IMG/VR virus record: IMGVR_UViG_3300006735_000144
Span: 1-29,649 of that record
Direction: 5' to 3' (one strand)
Length of the DNA stretch: 29,649 nucleotides
Source of the DNA: a virus
Below the pieces are notes generated by a model. The model ran no database searches. It was not told the origin of the DNA and saw only the letters and a list, made by a program, of their open reading frames with translations. Below, piece by piece: positions 1-7,631 of the stretch (positions within the stretch are counted from its first letter, which is position 1; the number at the start of each line of letters is the position of its first letter). The position numbers and the translations under genes are program-made.

Positions 1-207
1 AGTGTAACAGGAACATCGGTAGGGCAAACTACAATTGAATATAATTTCACAATTAGAGGAAGTGACTTTTTAGGACAAACAATTAAAGAAGTAGGAATAT
101 TTGATTCAGGAGGAACGGAGATGTTAATTAGGGCAAACTATGATGGCTTCGGTCCTCTTTCAGCAACAGATGAAATAAATTTTATTATCACAATAGAGGT
201 AGATTAA
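1..207 (+). CDS. Tail-associated protein, 3' end only
   Basis: An open frame runs in from the left edge and stops with TAA at 205-207; only the last 68 residues are visible. They contain 'KEVGIFDSGGTEMLIRANYDG', an extracellular-type beta-rich segment like those at the C-termini of phage tail-fibre and baseplate-associated proteins (typically 'EIGLFD..G.LIARA..'). The next tail gene starts one base after the stop, so the two are cotranscribed. Calling it tail protein rests on this short motif and on the neighbour; the domain that would name it exactly lies outside the window. Confidence 0.6.
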   Translation, partial: SVTGTSVGQTTIEYNFTIRGSDFLGQTIKEVGIFDSGGTEMLIRANYDGFGPLSATDEINFIITIEVD

Positions 208-208
208 T

Positions 209-1861
209 ATGGTAGCAAATCAGGGAAAAATAACAACACTAGCGGTAGATGGTTCAGTAAATAAGGGGCTTGTAGATGGAACGGATAAATTGCATTCTGG
301 CATTATTAAAGTGCTAGAGTCATTCGCACAGGGGGATATGTGCATTAGTCATGCGGGATTCACAATTACAGATGGGGGAACTTATACTCAATATAATCTA
401 GCCCAACCTATTAAGTTTTACAAAAAGGGGGAATTTGTTAGTCATACAGTTACACTTACAGAAGCATATACTTCAACTGTTCAAGATGCATCACATAGTA
501 GATATGATTGGGTATTGATAAATCCCGCCACTCCAGAACTTGTAATTGTTCAGGGAACTGCGGGAACAACTCCATTGGTTTCAGATATTACCGCAGGTTA
601 TATTCCGATTGCATTAGTGCATATTTCAGCAGGAACTGATGACGATAAATTTGATTATTCATTCCAAACCTACACTATGAACGTAGCAAAAAATTCTCTT
701 TCAATTGGCTATGATAATAGCGAATATACTGAGGCCATGTCTATTGTCGCCACTGCTGATAGAACCACGTTTAAAAATAAAGTAGCCAATGCGGACATTA
801 GATTTATTTTGGCCGATAATACTGCTGATGAAAAGTTTGAAATTTTATCAGACGATGACTCAGATGGAGATGAAGGAGATACGGAAATATTTTCAGTAGA
901 TGGAACGGGTGTAACTAATGTTAAATCTTTAAGTTTGGGAACTGCGGGTGAACTAACAATTACAGAGTCTAGCGACGATATTACGATTAAAAATACAGTC
1001 TCGGATAAAGACATTATTTTTAATATAAATGACGGTGGCTCAGATACAGAAGTATTACGCATTGACGGTTCAACAGGAAATGTAGGTATTCGACTTAATC
1101 AAAATGTTACTGCCGATGAAAGATTAGATGTTGAAGATGGCAATATTTCTTTAACTACTACAAGTAGAACAACAGAACGACTTATTAAATTAAGAAATAG
1201 CGGAAGCACTACTTCTTTGTCTGAAATAGCGATGGCAGGTGCTAACAGCAATAACTATGAAGGTTATATTGCTTTTAAAACAAAAGGCCCATTAGATGTG
1301 TTTGACCAACCATTAAATGAAATAATGAGAGTTGATGGTAATGGTAATGTTGGAATAGGAACAGCCAGTCCTAGTAATAAACTTGAAATTGTAGGAAATA
1401 CCGTTTCCACCAACGTTACTGCAACTTCGGCATTAGTAGGAGATACTGCCACTATTACTACTGCTTTAACAAATAATGGTTTAGCGTTTAATAGAGGTGA
1501 GGCGTTTAGTGGAACTCTTGGTGGTGCTGTTCCTGTCGTTCCTTCATTTACGACTAGTATTATTTATATTCACGATGCTACAGGTAATGCCTTAGATTTA
1601 CCGCCACCTGCTTCAATTCCTAATGCAGTTTTTACAATAAGAAATTTAGGAAATGCCCCTACTGTTATTACTGTTGCTGGCGGAGGTAAAATTGATTTTG
1701 TTCCTTCTCTTACGGGAGGAACAACGGGTTTAACAACTCATCGTTTGGTAAATACCCCTGACCAAATAGATTTACCTGTTGGTGATACTGTTGTTGTTCA
1801 CGCTGTTTCTGACGGTAATCCAGCACCATTACAAGATTCTTATTATATCATAAGTCCATAG
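209..1861 (+). CDS. Tail-fibre-like structural protein with beta-helix repeats
   Basis: A 550-residue protein, probably a virion tail fibre or appendage. The N-terminal 160 residues look like an attachment domain. The middle, about residues 170-400, holds degenerate repeats built around 'xVDGxGxVxxxxL' (IFSVDGTGVTNVKSL, VLRIDGSTGNVGIRL, IMRVDGNGNVGIGTASPSN), the pattern seen in shaft domains of many marine viral fibres. The C-terminal 150 residues are Gly/Thr/Val-rich and beta-structured, probably the receptor-binding end. There is no signal peptide or membrane segment. ATG at 209 lies one base after the preceding stop. No chaperone or peptidase domain is evident at the C-terminus. Role inferred from composition, repeats and position; receptor unknown. 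Confidence 0.7.
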   Translation: MVANQGKITTLAVDGSVNKGLVDGTDKLHSGIIKVLESFAQGDMCISHAGFTITDGGTYTQYNLAQPIKFYKKGEFVSHTVTLTEAYTSTVQDASHSRYDWVLINPATPELVIVQGTAGTTPLVSDITAGYIPIALVHISAGTDDDKFDYSFQTYTMNVAKNSLSIGYDNSEYTEAMSIVATADRTTFKNKVANADIRFILADNTADEKFEILSDDDSDGDEGDTEIFSVDGTGVTNVKSLSLGTAGELTITESSDDITIKNTVSDKDIIFNINDGGSDTEVLRIDGSTGNVGIRLNQNVTADERLDVEDGNISLTTTSRTTERLIKLRNSGSTTSLSEIAMAGANSNNYEGYIAFKTKGPLDVFDQPLNEIMRVDGNGNVGIGTASPSNKLEIVGNTVSTNVTATSALVGDTATITTALTNNGLAFNRGEAFSGTLGGAVPVVPSFTTSIIYIHDATGNALDLPPPASIPNAVFTIRNLGNAPTVITVAGGGKIDFVPSLTGGTTGLTTHRLVNTPDQIDLPVGDTVVVHAVSDGNPAPLQDSYYIISP

Positions 1862-1865
1862 AGTT

Positions 1866-1878
1866 AAAAGTTTAAATA
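1866..1878 (+). promoter_or_regulatory. Candidate archaeal promoter (BRE/TATA)
   Basis: AAAAG followed by TTTAAATA at 1871-1878 matches an archaeal TATA box with a purine-rich BRE. It sits about 23 bases before ATG 1901, so transcription would begin at or just before that codon. It is in the only real gap of the plus-strand module. A promoter here could give the two membrane-protein genes separate late control. Seen by pattern only; AT-rich DNA yields such matches by chance. Confidence 0.35.
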
Positions 1879-1900
1879 GTTGAATAGGGGAGTCTTATAT

Positions 1901-2110
1901 ATGGATGATTTGGATGAGGTTCTAAATCGAGATACTGATGGCAAGATTAATTGGCTAGTTTCTAACTTCAATGAATTGCATCAATCGGTTGAAACAATCA
2001 AAAATAATCATCTCTACCATATCGAGAAAGACATAAATTTATTAAAGAAGACTGTTCTTTCAATAGTGTTGGTAGGTGTTACCGCATTGACGGGGGTTAA
2101 TTTACTATGA
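1901..2110 (+). CDS. Small membrane protein (holin-like candidate)
   Basis: A 69-residue protein with a soluble charged N-terminal half predicted to be helical and one hydrophobic segment at the C-terminus (TVLSIVLVGVTALTGVNLL), which places the body on one side of the membrane. A TTG at 1880 would add seven residues, but ATG 1901 has AGGGGAG at 1886-1892 at the right distance and is preferred. Its stop overlaps the next ATG (ATGA), so the two are translationally coupled. Small tail-anchored proteins next to tail genes are often holins or antiholins in head-tail viruses; this is inference from topology and place. No homologue recognised. Confidence 0.6.
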   Translation: MDDLDEVLNRDTDGKINWLVSNFNELHQSVETIKNNHLYHIEKDINLLKKTVLSIVLVGVTALTGVNLL

Positions 2111-2514
2111 ATAAAAGTTTTAACGATAAAATGATGTTGCTAATTGGTGTGCCTATTGTATTGTCATGGGTGGCCTTTGCTTGTCTTGTTATCTATTCTG
2201 GATTGCAAGATGATAAAGTTATTAATGATATTGACGGATATGCCACTCTATTGGCTATTATTGGTGGACCTGCTCTCCTTATTGTAACTTCTATGCTTGA
2301 ATTGTGGAAGTCCGAACAACAAGGTGAAATTAATCTACATCCAGATTTAGTAATGCAAAATCAACAAATTGCTAACCTAAGGGCTGAACATGACCGTATG
2401 ATGGCACATAAAGAACTTGACCATCGCAACCTAATGGATGCAGAAGAAAGAAGAGTAAATTTGGGCATTATGACAAGTCCAGTTGAAGAAAAAGAAATAT
2501 TGGAGGACGAGTAA
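2107..2514 (+). CDS. Two-helix membrane protein, possible holin
   Basis: A 135-residue protein with two hydrophobic segments, about residues 9-31 (MLLIGVPIVLSWVAFACLVI) and 45-65 (YATLLAIIGGPALLIVTSML), then a long charged, probably coiled-coil C-terminal half ending in acidic residues. Two closely spaced helices and a charged tail fit a class II-type holin, but no lysis enzyme is recognisable in the window. The start codon overlaps the upstream stop and the 45-residue gene follows directly. Function is inferred; it could equally be a virion or host-membrane protein. Confidence 0.6.
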   Translation: MNKSFNDKMMLLIGVPIVLSWVAFACLVIYSGLQDDKVINDIDGYATLLAIIGGPALLIVTSMLELWKSEQQGEINLHPDLVMQNQQIANLRAEHDRMMAHKELDHRNLMDAEERRVNLGIMTSPVEEKEILEDE

Positions 2515-2652
2515 ATGACATGGGAAAATATCCTAAAGAAAGACGTTAAAGAATTGGAAAAGATTGCTAAAGAATTAGATAAGGCTGTTGAAATGCACAA
2601 AAGTCAAGCCGAAAGAATTAGAGAACACATTAAAGAAATGAAAGAAGATTAG
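2515..2652 (+). CDS. 45-residue coiled-coil protein
   Basis: ATG follows the previous stop codon without a gap and is preceded by GGAGG at 2502-2506. The protein begins MTWENILKKDVKEL and is almost entirely charged amphipathic helix with a leucine/isoleucine heptad-like pattern and no cysteine or membrane segment. Strong ribosome binding site, exact abutment to both neighbours and helical periodicity support a real gene. Function unknown; possibly an oligomerising or partner-binding helix. Confidence 0.55.
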   Translation: MTWENILKKDVKELEKIAKELDKAVEMHKSQAERIREHIKEMKED

Positions 2653-2660
2653 GTGGTTAA

Positions 2661-3293
2661 ATGGATTGGCGCACCATCCTTAAATTTGACGAAAATTTGT
2701 ATAATCATACAGATGAACAGTCTAAGGAAAAGCACCGTAGGATTTTAGAATTTATTAAAGATAGACCTAAGACAAATAGGACAGGACAAAAAATTCAAGA
2801 GTTTTTACAAACAGGAAATATTTCTGATAAATTTGATTTAGACGATTTACCAACCACAAAATATGGACCTGTGGCTAGAGAGTTTTATGAACGAGTGGCT
2901 CAAAAGGTGGGCTATGATAGAGACATTAAGCAATATATTGTAAGTCGTGTAAATGAGATAATTAGTCAAATGAGTTTAAACATTAGGACTATGGGAAGAG
3001 AATTACTAAATAATATTACATATTATGAAACGGGTGTTAGAAAACTTATCAGACATATATATTATGACATCATTCCTAAGAATTTTGATTTAGAAAAAGA
3101 CGAAATTGATATTTCAGGAAATACAAGAATGCCTCAAAATGTTTTAAATGCGATATATGATTATTTTGATAAATTTGATAATGATAATAGAGAAATAAAC
3201 GTCACCTTATCCATGATAGATAGAATAATGGGTGGAGTATTTTTACCAGATAGACAAGTTAGGTCAAGAAATCTGAGGGATTTAAATGAGTAA
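2661..3293 (+). CDS. Unknown protein at end of structural module
   Basis: A 210-residue soluble protein with no motif I recognise. It is strongly helical, rich in Asp, Arg, Lys, Ile and Tyr (several 'YYDI', 'YDYFDKFD' segments) and has no cysteine. ATG 2661 has AGGTGG a few bases before it. It is the last clear gene of the plus-strand module and is followed by hairpins at 3312-3343 and 3467-3500. Position suggests a virion-related or late protein. Confidence 0.65.
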   Translation: MDWRTILKFDENLYNHTDEQSKEKHRRILEFIKDRPKTNRTGQKIQEFLQTGNISDKFDLDDLPTTKYGPVAREFYERVAQKVGYDRDIKQYIVSRVNEIISQMSLNIRTMGRELLNNITYYETGVRKLIRHIYYDIIPKNFDLEKDEIDISGNTRMPQNVLNAIYDYFDKFDNDNREINVTLSMIDRIMGGVFLPDRQVRSRNLRDLNE

Positions 3294-3468
3294 CCTTAAG
3301 GTTTGTATAACTGCCTTAAACGAAACAACGTGTTTTACAGGCAAAAATTTTTTAATGTTAGTTGCGCTCGAATGTTCATTTTACTTTTTACTTTTTGCTA
3401 TTTCTAAAACGCTTTTTTCTAGGTCTAAAAAAATGCGCTTAAATCGGGTCAGAAACGAAAAAAAATAG
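3286..3468 (+). CDS. Doubtful 60-residue membrane ORF
   Basis: The ATG overlaps the upstream stop (ATGAGTAA) and is preceded by GAGGG at normal spacing, as in other coupled genes here. The product has one hydrophobic stretch (residues 22-44) and a very basic tail ending RVRNEKK. Against it: composition differs from its neighbours, it has no family, and a hairpin plus T-run (3312-3353) lies inside it. Either a late small membrane protein or a non-coding tail of the transcript. Confidence 0.3.
   Translation: MSNLKVCITALNETTCFTGKNFLMLVALECSFYFLLFAISKTLFSRSKKMRLNRVRNEKK
3312..3353 (+). terminator. Hairpin plus T-run, possible first terminator
   Basis: TGCCTTAAAC at 3312-3321 can pair with GTTTTACAGGCA near 3332-3343 (about ten pairs, two one-base bulges), followed by AAAAATTTTTT ending at 3353. 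It starts 19 bases after the stop at 3293. Its layout copies the stronger element at 3467-3512, so the two may act in tandem. It overlaps the doubtful 60-residue ORF; at most one of the two readings need be right. Confidence 0.35.
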
Positions 3469-3512
3469 GATGCCCCTCCCCCGAAAGGGAAGGACACCCT
3501 AAAAATTTTTTT
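3467..3512. terminator. Bidirectional terminator at the convergent junction
   Basis: An imperfect hairpin, AGG.TG.CC.T.CCC at 3467-3483 against GGG.A.GG.CA.CCT at 3487-3500, is flanked by T-runs on both strands: TTTTTTT at 3506-3512 on plus, and the complement of the A-run at about 3458-3465 on minus. It sits between the plus-strand structural genes and the end of the long minus-strand array, where transcripts converge. A T-tract after the hairpin suits archaeal termination. It is also the only markedly GC-rich spot in this part. Confidence 0.65.
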
Positions 3513-3521
3513 CATAAATAT

Positions 3522-4115
3522 TTACCAATCTAATTTGGTAATAACATAATCGCCCGCTTCTTCATCAAAGAATTTAAGGCTTTTATTCTCAACACCCATC
3601 TTATATACATTTAGGCTCAATTGAGAATCTAAAAGGCAATACTTCGCAACCTCTTCATACTTGCCTTCTCCCCACCATCTTACTGCGGTCAAACCATCAC
3701 CGCTTTTCTTTTCACCCAAATTACACTTAGCCAAATTATCTAACTGCACTCTCTTACCACTAGCCTTTGTCATAAGACGACTAGTATCAATGCATCTAAT
3801 ATCTTTACCTTCAAGATATTTTCTTGTAATAAAGATGTCCATTGAATCTCTCAATGCGGGTAAATCAAAGGCTACAATATTGTGACCCAACAATTTACCA
3901 CCCTTTTGAAAGTGGTCATCCAAATCGTACTTCAATTGTCTTAGCGATTTTACAACCGCATTATCTACATTTACAGGTTCGTCAATGTAAATCGTGTTAT
4001 TAATTCCATCCGTTGTCGTTACACATGAAATTTTCCACATGTGAGTATTCTGCCAACCTCCAATGTCAGCCGCAGTATTCGCTGTTTCTATATCAATCGC
4101 TAGTATATCATTCAT
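3522..4115 (-). CDS. DnaQ-like 3'-5' exonuclease (DEDD family)
   Basis: A 197-residue RNase H-fold exonuclease. ExoI is AIDIET (Asp8, Glu10), ExoII is GHNIVAFDLPAL, ExoIII is YCLLDSQLSL with the conserved Asp (Tyr and Asp as in DEDDy enzymes). It would remove nucleotides from DNA or RNA 3' ends for proofreading, repair or degradation. ATG at 4113-4115 is chosen over a TTG nine bases upstream because GGGTGG lies at proper distance; the ATG overlaps the stop of the preceding gene by eight bases. It ends TKLDW, one of several aromatic tails in this replication module. Last gene of the minus array. Polarity and substrate are inferred from family. Confidence 0.85.
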   Translation of the reverse strand: MNDILAIDIETANTAADIGGWQNTHMWKISCVTTTDGINNTIYIDEPVNVDNAVVKSLRQLKYDLDDHFQKGGKLLGHNIVAFDLPALRDSMDIFITRKYLEGKDIRCIDTSRLMTKASGKRVQLDNLAKCNLGEKKSGDGLTAVRWWGEGKYEEVAKYCLLDSQLSLNVYKMGVENKSLKFFDEEAGDYVITKLDW

Positions 4116-4299
4116 TATATTCAACCACCCTTCTCATAACATCGAGTATGTCTTGATGATTATAACCAGATAATACAAGTTTATTAACCTTTTCCGCTAG
4201 TTCTGCATCAACACAATATAGAAACAAGTCAATAATTTGTTCCTTGTCTAACTCCTTTCTGAGATAATTAGCAATGTCCCTCGCTACTTCACTTCTCAT
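4108..4299 (-). CDS. Small helical protein, unknown
   Basis: A 63-residue, all-helical acidic protein (begins MRSEVARDIANYLRKEL) with no cysteine or membrane segment. It overlaps the AAA+ gene upstream by 11 bases and the exonuclease downstream by eight, so it is coupled to both. No family recognised; it may be a small partner of the helicase or nuclease. Confidence 0.6.
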   Translation of the reverse strand: MRSEVARDIANYLRKELDKEQIIDLFLYCVDAELAEKVNKLVLSGYNHQDILDVMRRVVEYNE

Positions 4300-5803
4300 T
4301 TTGTTTCCTCCTTACTTGAACTCTATTACCGTTTATTCTTCTTTCATCAAAGAGATGCTCCACATTATCCCACTCTCGATAGAAAGTTGCTCTACCCTTC
4401 TGTGTCAATTTCATATAAGTGTTTACCATTTGTGTTTTAGAAACCCAACCATCTTTTTTAGGGCAATTCTCAAACACCTTGATGATAATTGCTTCTCTTC
4501 CCTTTTCCTGTATTCTCTTAGGGTTCTTCTTTAATTTATTGCTAAACCATGTTGTGATTGAATCAAAACTTCTGTCTGTTAAAGTCTTTGCTTGCATAAC
4601 GTGTCGTCGCTCAATAGTAGAACTCTTTTCAGCAATAGCGCAAATACCTGCGGCTATACTGACATTGTTCAAAGTATTCATCAAGAAAGTATTCAATGCT
4701 TCAAAGATGTGGTCTGAAAAACCATCCATGTATTTACGCATACTTTTCCAAACAACTTTGAGAGCCTTCTTTGCATCATCAGTCCAGATAACAACCTTTC
4801 GCTTATCACCAGTCTTTTCATGTCGGGCTTTACACCACTTATAAATATCATACATCATGGTTGCAAACTCTTCTGCAAATACATCAGAATCATCCGACGA
4901 CTCATCAATAACTCCCACGTTATCAATATAATCTTCTTCCATTTTCATCTTCAAAGACTCAGGAACTTCTCTAACATAAAGCCACATTCTTTGGAATACA
5001 CCTTTTGTGAGAATTACCTTTTCTAAACCTTGAGGAGGTAGAGTAGTAGCCCATAGACTTCTTTGACAATCTACAACTAAATCTCTTCCCCATTCGGTCA
5101 ATCTTTTCTTAATCAAATGTGTATCAGAATCAAGTCTATTCATGAACTTCTGAAACATCATTACTGTGTCCTGCTTATGTTGCGTTTCTTTAAAAATACC
5201 AGAATGTTCAAACTCATCAAAGGCAATAATGCCAGAACCAAATAATGCACCTGCAATTGGTACATCAATAAGTTCTGGTATGGGGTTGCCTTCAAAGTCT
5301 ACGTTATCAGCACCTCTAGCAAATTCAGGATTAGGTTGGTCAATCTTAATTGTTCCCAATAGGGCTTGGTCTGTAAATGCGTCAGGATTTGATAGAGTAA
5401 ATTCATTTACACCGTTTAGTGGTCCTCTCGGTCTTTCTAATGTGAGAGGGTGGTCGTTAATCAATTTGAAAACTCTATCCCATACGGGAGATAAAAAGTC
5501 AAACATTGTTGTCTTACCACTTCTCGCTGTTTGAATCCAACAGAAATGAATCCTAGTATCAAGGGCTAACTTCCCAACAGGTATTCTTACATGGTCTTTG
5601 ACCAATTGTCCGACCGTTGTATAGAAAGCCATTGTAGCCGCATAATCATTATGTAATGAAAATTGACCAACAACCTCAACCCATCTATTTACAATGGGAG
5701 GCAATTCAACCTTTTCTCTTATTTCTTTTATGGTATCACTTTGGGCCACCTTTTCCATAGCCTCATAAAGTTCCCATTCGTCTACGTTTAAATCTTCTGG
5801 CAT
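4289..5803 (-). CDS. MCM-like AAA+ ATPase, probable replicative helicase
   Basis: A 504-residue P-loop ATPase. Walker A is QTARSGKTT (91-99, with Gln where Gly is usual), Walker B is GIIAFDEFE (191-199), a sensor-1-like WATTLPP lies near 251-257 and GVFQRMWLYVRE near 268-279 resembles the 'SRFDL' arginine-finger segment of MCM proteins. A helical lid (about 385-425) and a winged-helix-like C-terminus (about 440-500) follow. This order fits MCM or related viral helicase ATPases, though the N-terminal DNA-binding part is much shorter than in cellular MCM (about 650 residues or more). No other helicase candidate is in the window and it lies beside primase and ERCC4 nuclease, so replicative helicase is the likely job. 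Its ATG overlaps the stop of the nuclease gene by one base (TAATG). ATPase confident, helicase inferred. Confidence 0.7.
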   Translation of the reverse strand: MPEDLNVDEWELYEAMEKVAQSDTIKEIREKVELPPIVNRWVEVVGQFSLHNDYAATMAFYTTVGQLVKDHVRIPVGKLALDTRIHFCWIQTARSGKTTMFDFLSPVWDRVFKLINDHPLTLERPRGPLNGVNEFTLSNPDAFTDQALLGTIKIDQPNPEFARGADNVDFEGNPIPELIDVPIAGALFGSGIIAFDEFEHSGIFKETQHKQDTVMMFQKFMNRLDSDTHLIKKRLTEWGRDLVVDCQRSLWATTLPPQGLEKVILTKGVFQRMWLYVREVPESLKMKMEEDYIDNVGVIDESSDDSDVFAEEFATMMYDIYKWCKARHEKTGDKRKVVIWTDDAKKALKVVWKSMRKYMDGFSDHIFEALNTFLMNTLNNVSIAAGICAIAEKSSTIERRHVMQAKTLTDRSFDSITTWFSNKLKKNPKRIQEKGREAIIIKVFENCPKKDGWVSKTQMVNTYMKLTQKGRATFYREWDNVEHLFDERRINGNRVQVRRKQNEK

Positions 5804-6489
5804 TAATACTTCACCTCTTCTCTACTTCTTAGTGCATCTAATATATTTGATGCGGTAACTTTTCCTATTCCATCTATAACCATAATATCTTTTATATCTA
5901 ACCCTGCTATCTCATAAACAGAACCAAATTGTTCTAAAAGAGCCTTAGCCTTTTCTACGCTAATACCCGTTATGTTTGTCAGTATATCAACTCTCACGTC
6001 ATCACTTCTTGTTTTCTTTGGTAACATCTTTTGTAAATCAACATCTTTATCCATGTTATATCTCATAGCAGTAATAATATTAGCCGCTTCTTGAGATGAT
6101 GTAACCCATATTGGTGTTGTGTTTGTATTCATGGCTATTGCTGAAAATGCGCCATAAACCATACGTTTTAACTTCTCGCCCCATTGTTTTTGTTGGTAAT
6201 AAGTCATATTTCTCACCGTATTCAAATATTCTATGGCTTGAGACACATGACCATAAATAATTACATAACATTTCTCATAATTATCTTCCATGTTGCTTAT
6301 CTGATTAAAAATTCTCTTATTTCTAACAGAAGCGAGGAAATCAGACATGCTTTTGGCTTCAATTACTACATTTCCAAAGGTATAATCACCAACTTCAATG
6401 AATTTCTTTTCATATTTGATTCCCGCTAGATTACAACACCCAATCACGGACTCACTTAGCGAGGAATTTTCTCTAGAATCAATTATCAC
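5803..6489 (-). CDS. ERCC4/XPF-type nuclease with helix-hairpin-helix domain
   Basis: A 228-residue structure-specific endonuclease. The N-terminal ERCC4 domain shows IIDSRE (Asp4, Arg6, Glu7), VGDY (Asp35) and IEAKSMSD (Glu44, Lys46, Asp50), the GDY...ERK...D signature with Ala for the central Arg. The C-terminal 60 residues have tandem helix-hairpin-helix motifs (NITGISVEKAKALLEQFG and VIDGIGKVTASNIL). Unlike archaeal Hef it has no helicase half. Such proteins cut flaps, forks or branched intermediates; here it probably trims recombination or replication intermediates. It is followed directly by the AAA+ gene and preceded by the primase. Confidence 0.88.
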   Translation of the reverse strand: MIIDSRENSSLSESVIGCCNLAGIKYEKKFIEVGDYTFGNVVIEAKSMSDFLASVRNKRIFNQISNMEDNYEKCYVIIYGHVSQAIEYLNTVRNMTYYQQKQWGEKLKRMVYGAFSAIAMNTNTTPIWVTSSQEAANIITAMRYNMDKDVDLQKMLPKKTRSDDVRVDILTNITGISVEKAKALLEQFGSVYEIAGLDIKDIMVIDGIGKVTASNILDALRSREEVKY

Positions 6490-7521
6490 TTAATCACCAC
6501 CCGAATATCGCCAACATTTGCCCACACAATAACCATTATTGATTAAAGTTTGACATGAGGGGGCTAAATATCGCTTTTTTACAACATAATCTACTGCTTT
6601 TCTGGTTTTTGGGGCATTATAATCAATCCAAACGTCTTCATTAGAGGCAATATCGCCAATTTCTTTACAAATTATGTCTACAATGTCCTCTAAAGCCTGT
6701 CCACCGACTTCATCTTGTCTGCAATTAAGATTTTCTTTGAAAATAACCATATCTGTTAAGATTTCGTTATACCATTGGACTAAATAGTGTCTAACTTGAT
6801 GTAAAGGGTTGTGAGTCATTACTGCCGACTTTAAACAAGGTAAAATTGGTAAAGTAGCGGGACTTTCAACACTTTTAATCTCAATTTCAGCAACTTCCAT
6901 CTTTTTTACGTTAGGCCAATCAACTTTACGACTTCCATAAGTTACTTTAGGCATATGTCTTGGTTTTTTCGACAAATTTAGTATAATATCTAAATCAATT
7001 AAATCTTCACTTCTCAAGTTAATAGAAAACTTTCTAGCACCCATATGATATGTATTTTGCACTCTTCTTAGTCTGGCCGTATTAATTACTCTACTATCTA
7101 AGGTCTTCGACTTGTTAATCACATCATGACATATATTGTAAAAGGCTTTTACTCTTCTTAAATCAAATGTTCTTACACCATAGACAAAAATATAGAAACC
7201 TCTACCGCTAAAAGCCATGGTATGCTTGTAATCTTCTTTTAAAAGCCATCTGTGTAACTTCTTCAAGTCTTCAAACGCCTGTTCCAATTCTCCATCATGT
7301 GCATCAATATCCAAAAAGATACGGTCAATATTTACTGTATGCTCTAAGCCTCTATTGTTAGAAAACTCATCATAATCATACACAGACGTATAGACATTCA
7401 TTTTACCATTGTGGTCTAAAACGAATTGTCTAAAGTAACTTTCATCATTAACCACTATTCTTTTTGGTTGTATAGCATTATCAACAGGGCTTCCCGCCCA
7501 TACTTCTCTAGGAAATTTCAT
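6490..7521 (-). CDS. Archaeo-eukaryotic primase, PriS-PriL fusion
   Basis: A 343-residue primase that makes primers for the viral polymerase. Motif I is FLDIDAHDG (Asp71, Asp73), motif II is SGRGFYIF (105-112), motif III probably is LDSRV (Asp142) followed by the RRVQNTYHMG and RKFSINL segments. Motif II has Tyr where the usual sxH histidine stands. After about residue 220 comes a PriL-type iron-sulfur region with cysteines in LPCLKS, PSCQTL, GYCVG and GKCW, so catalytic and Fe-S parts are joined in one chain. Start: an ATG 15 bases upstream exists, but the ATG at 7519-7521 overlaps the stop of the 37-residue zinc gene as ATGA, the coupling used throughout, and is preferred. Confidence 0.85.
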   Translation of the reverse strand: MKFPREVWAGSPVDNAIQPKRIVVNDESYFRQFVLDHNGKMNVYTSVYDYDEFSNNRGLEHTVNIDRIFLDIDAHDGELEQAFEDLKKLHRWLLKEDYKHTMAFSGRGFYIFVYGVRTFDLRRVKAFYNICHDVINKSKTLDSRVINTARLRRVQNTYHMGARKFSINLRSEDLIDLDIILNLSKKPRHMPKVTYGSRKVDWPNVKKMEVAEIEIKSVESPATLPILPCLKSAVMTHNPLHQVRHYLVQWYNEILTDMVIFKENLNCRQDEVGGQALEDIVDIICKEIGDIASNEDVWIDYNAPKTRKAVDYVVKKRYLAPSCQTLINNGYCVGKCWRYSGGD

Positions 7522-7631
7522 ATCAAATCCAACCATTTTTTTATTTCTTCGTGATTTTCTATTGCTTCACATATACTGCATAACTTTTTTTCTTCTTTAG
7601 TTACTGTCGCTTTGCACTTCTGGCACTTCAT
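7518..7631 (-). CDS. 37-residue zinc-ribbon protein
   Basis: Begins MKCQKCKATVT and has a second pair in KLCSICEA (CxxC-x11-CxxC), enough for one zinc-binding ribbon, followed by a charged helix. GGTGGG lies six bases before the ATG. Its stop overlaps the primase ATG (ATGA); its first 35 bases overlap the end of the upstream gene. Too short for most gene callers, but the paired cysteines, ribosome site and coupling argue it is real. Function unknown; perhaps a nucleic-acid or primase partner. Confidence 0.6.
   Translation of the reverse strand: MKCQKCKATVTKEEKKLCSICEAIENHEEIKKWLDLI

Noticed and set aside
709-1062. Minus-strand frame opposite the tail-fibre gene
   Set aside because: Low-complexity Ser/Val-rich shadow of the repeat region with no ribosome site or homology.
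1880-1900. TTG start for the small membrane protein
   Set aside because: ATG 1901 has a proper ribosome site; the seven extra residues add nothing recognisable.
5166-5534. Plus-strand frame opposite the AAA+ gene
   Set aside because: Covers the Walker motifs of the real gene in antisense; no independent support.
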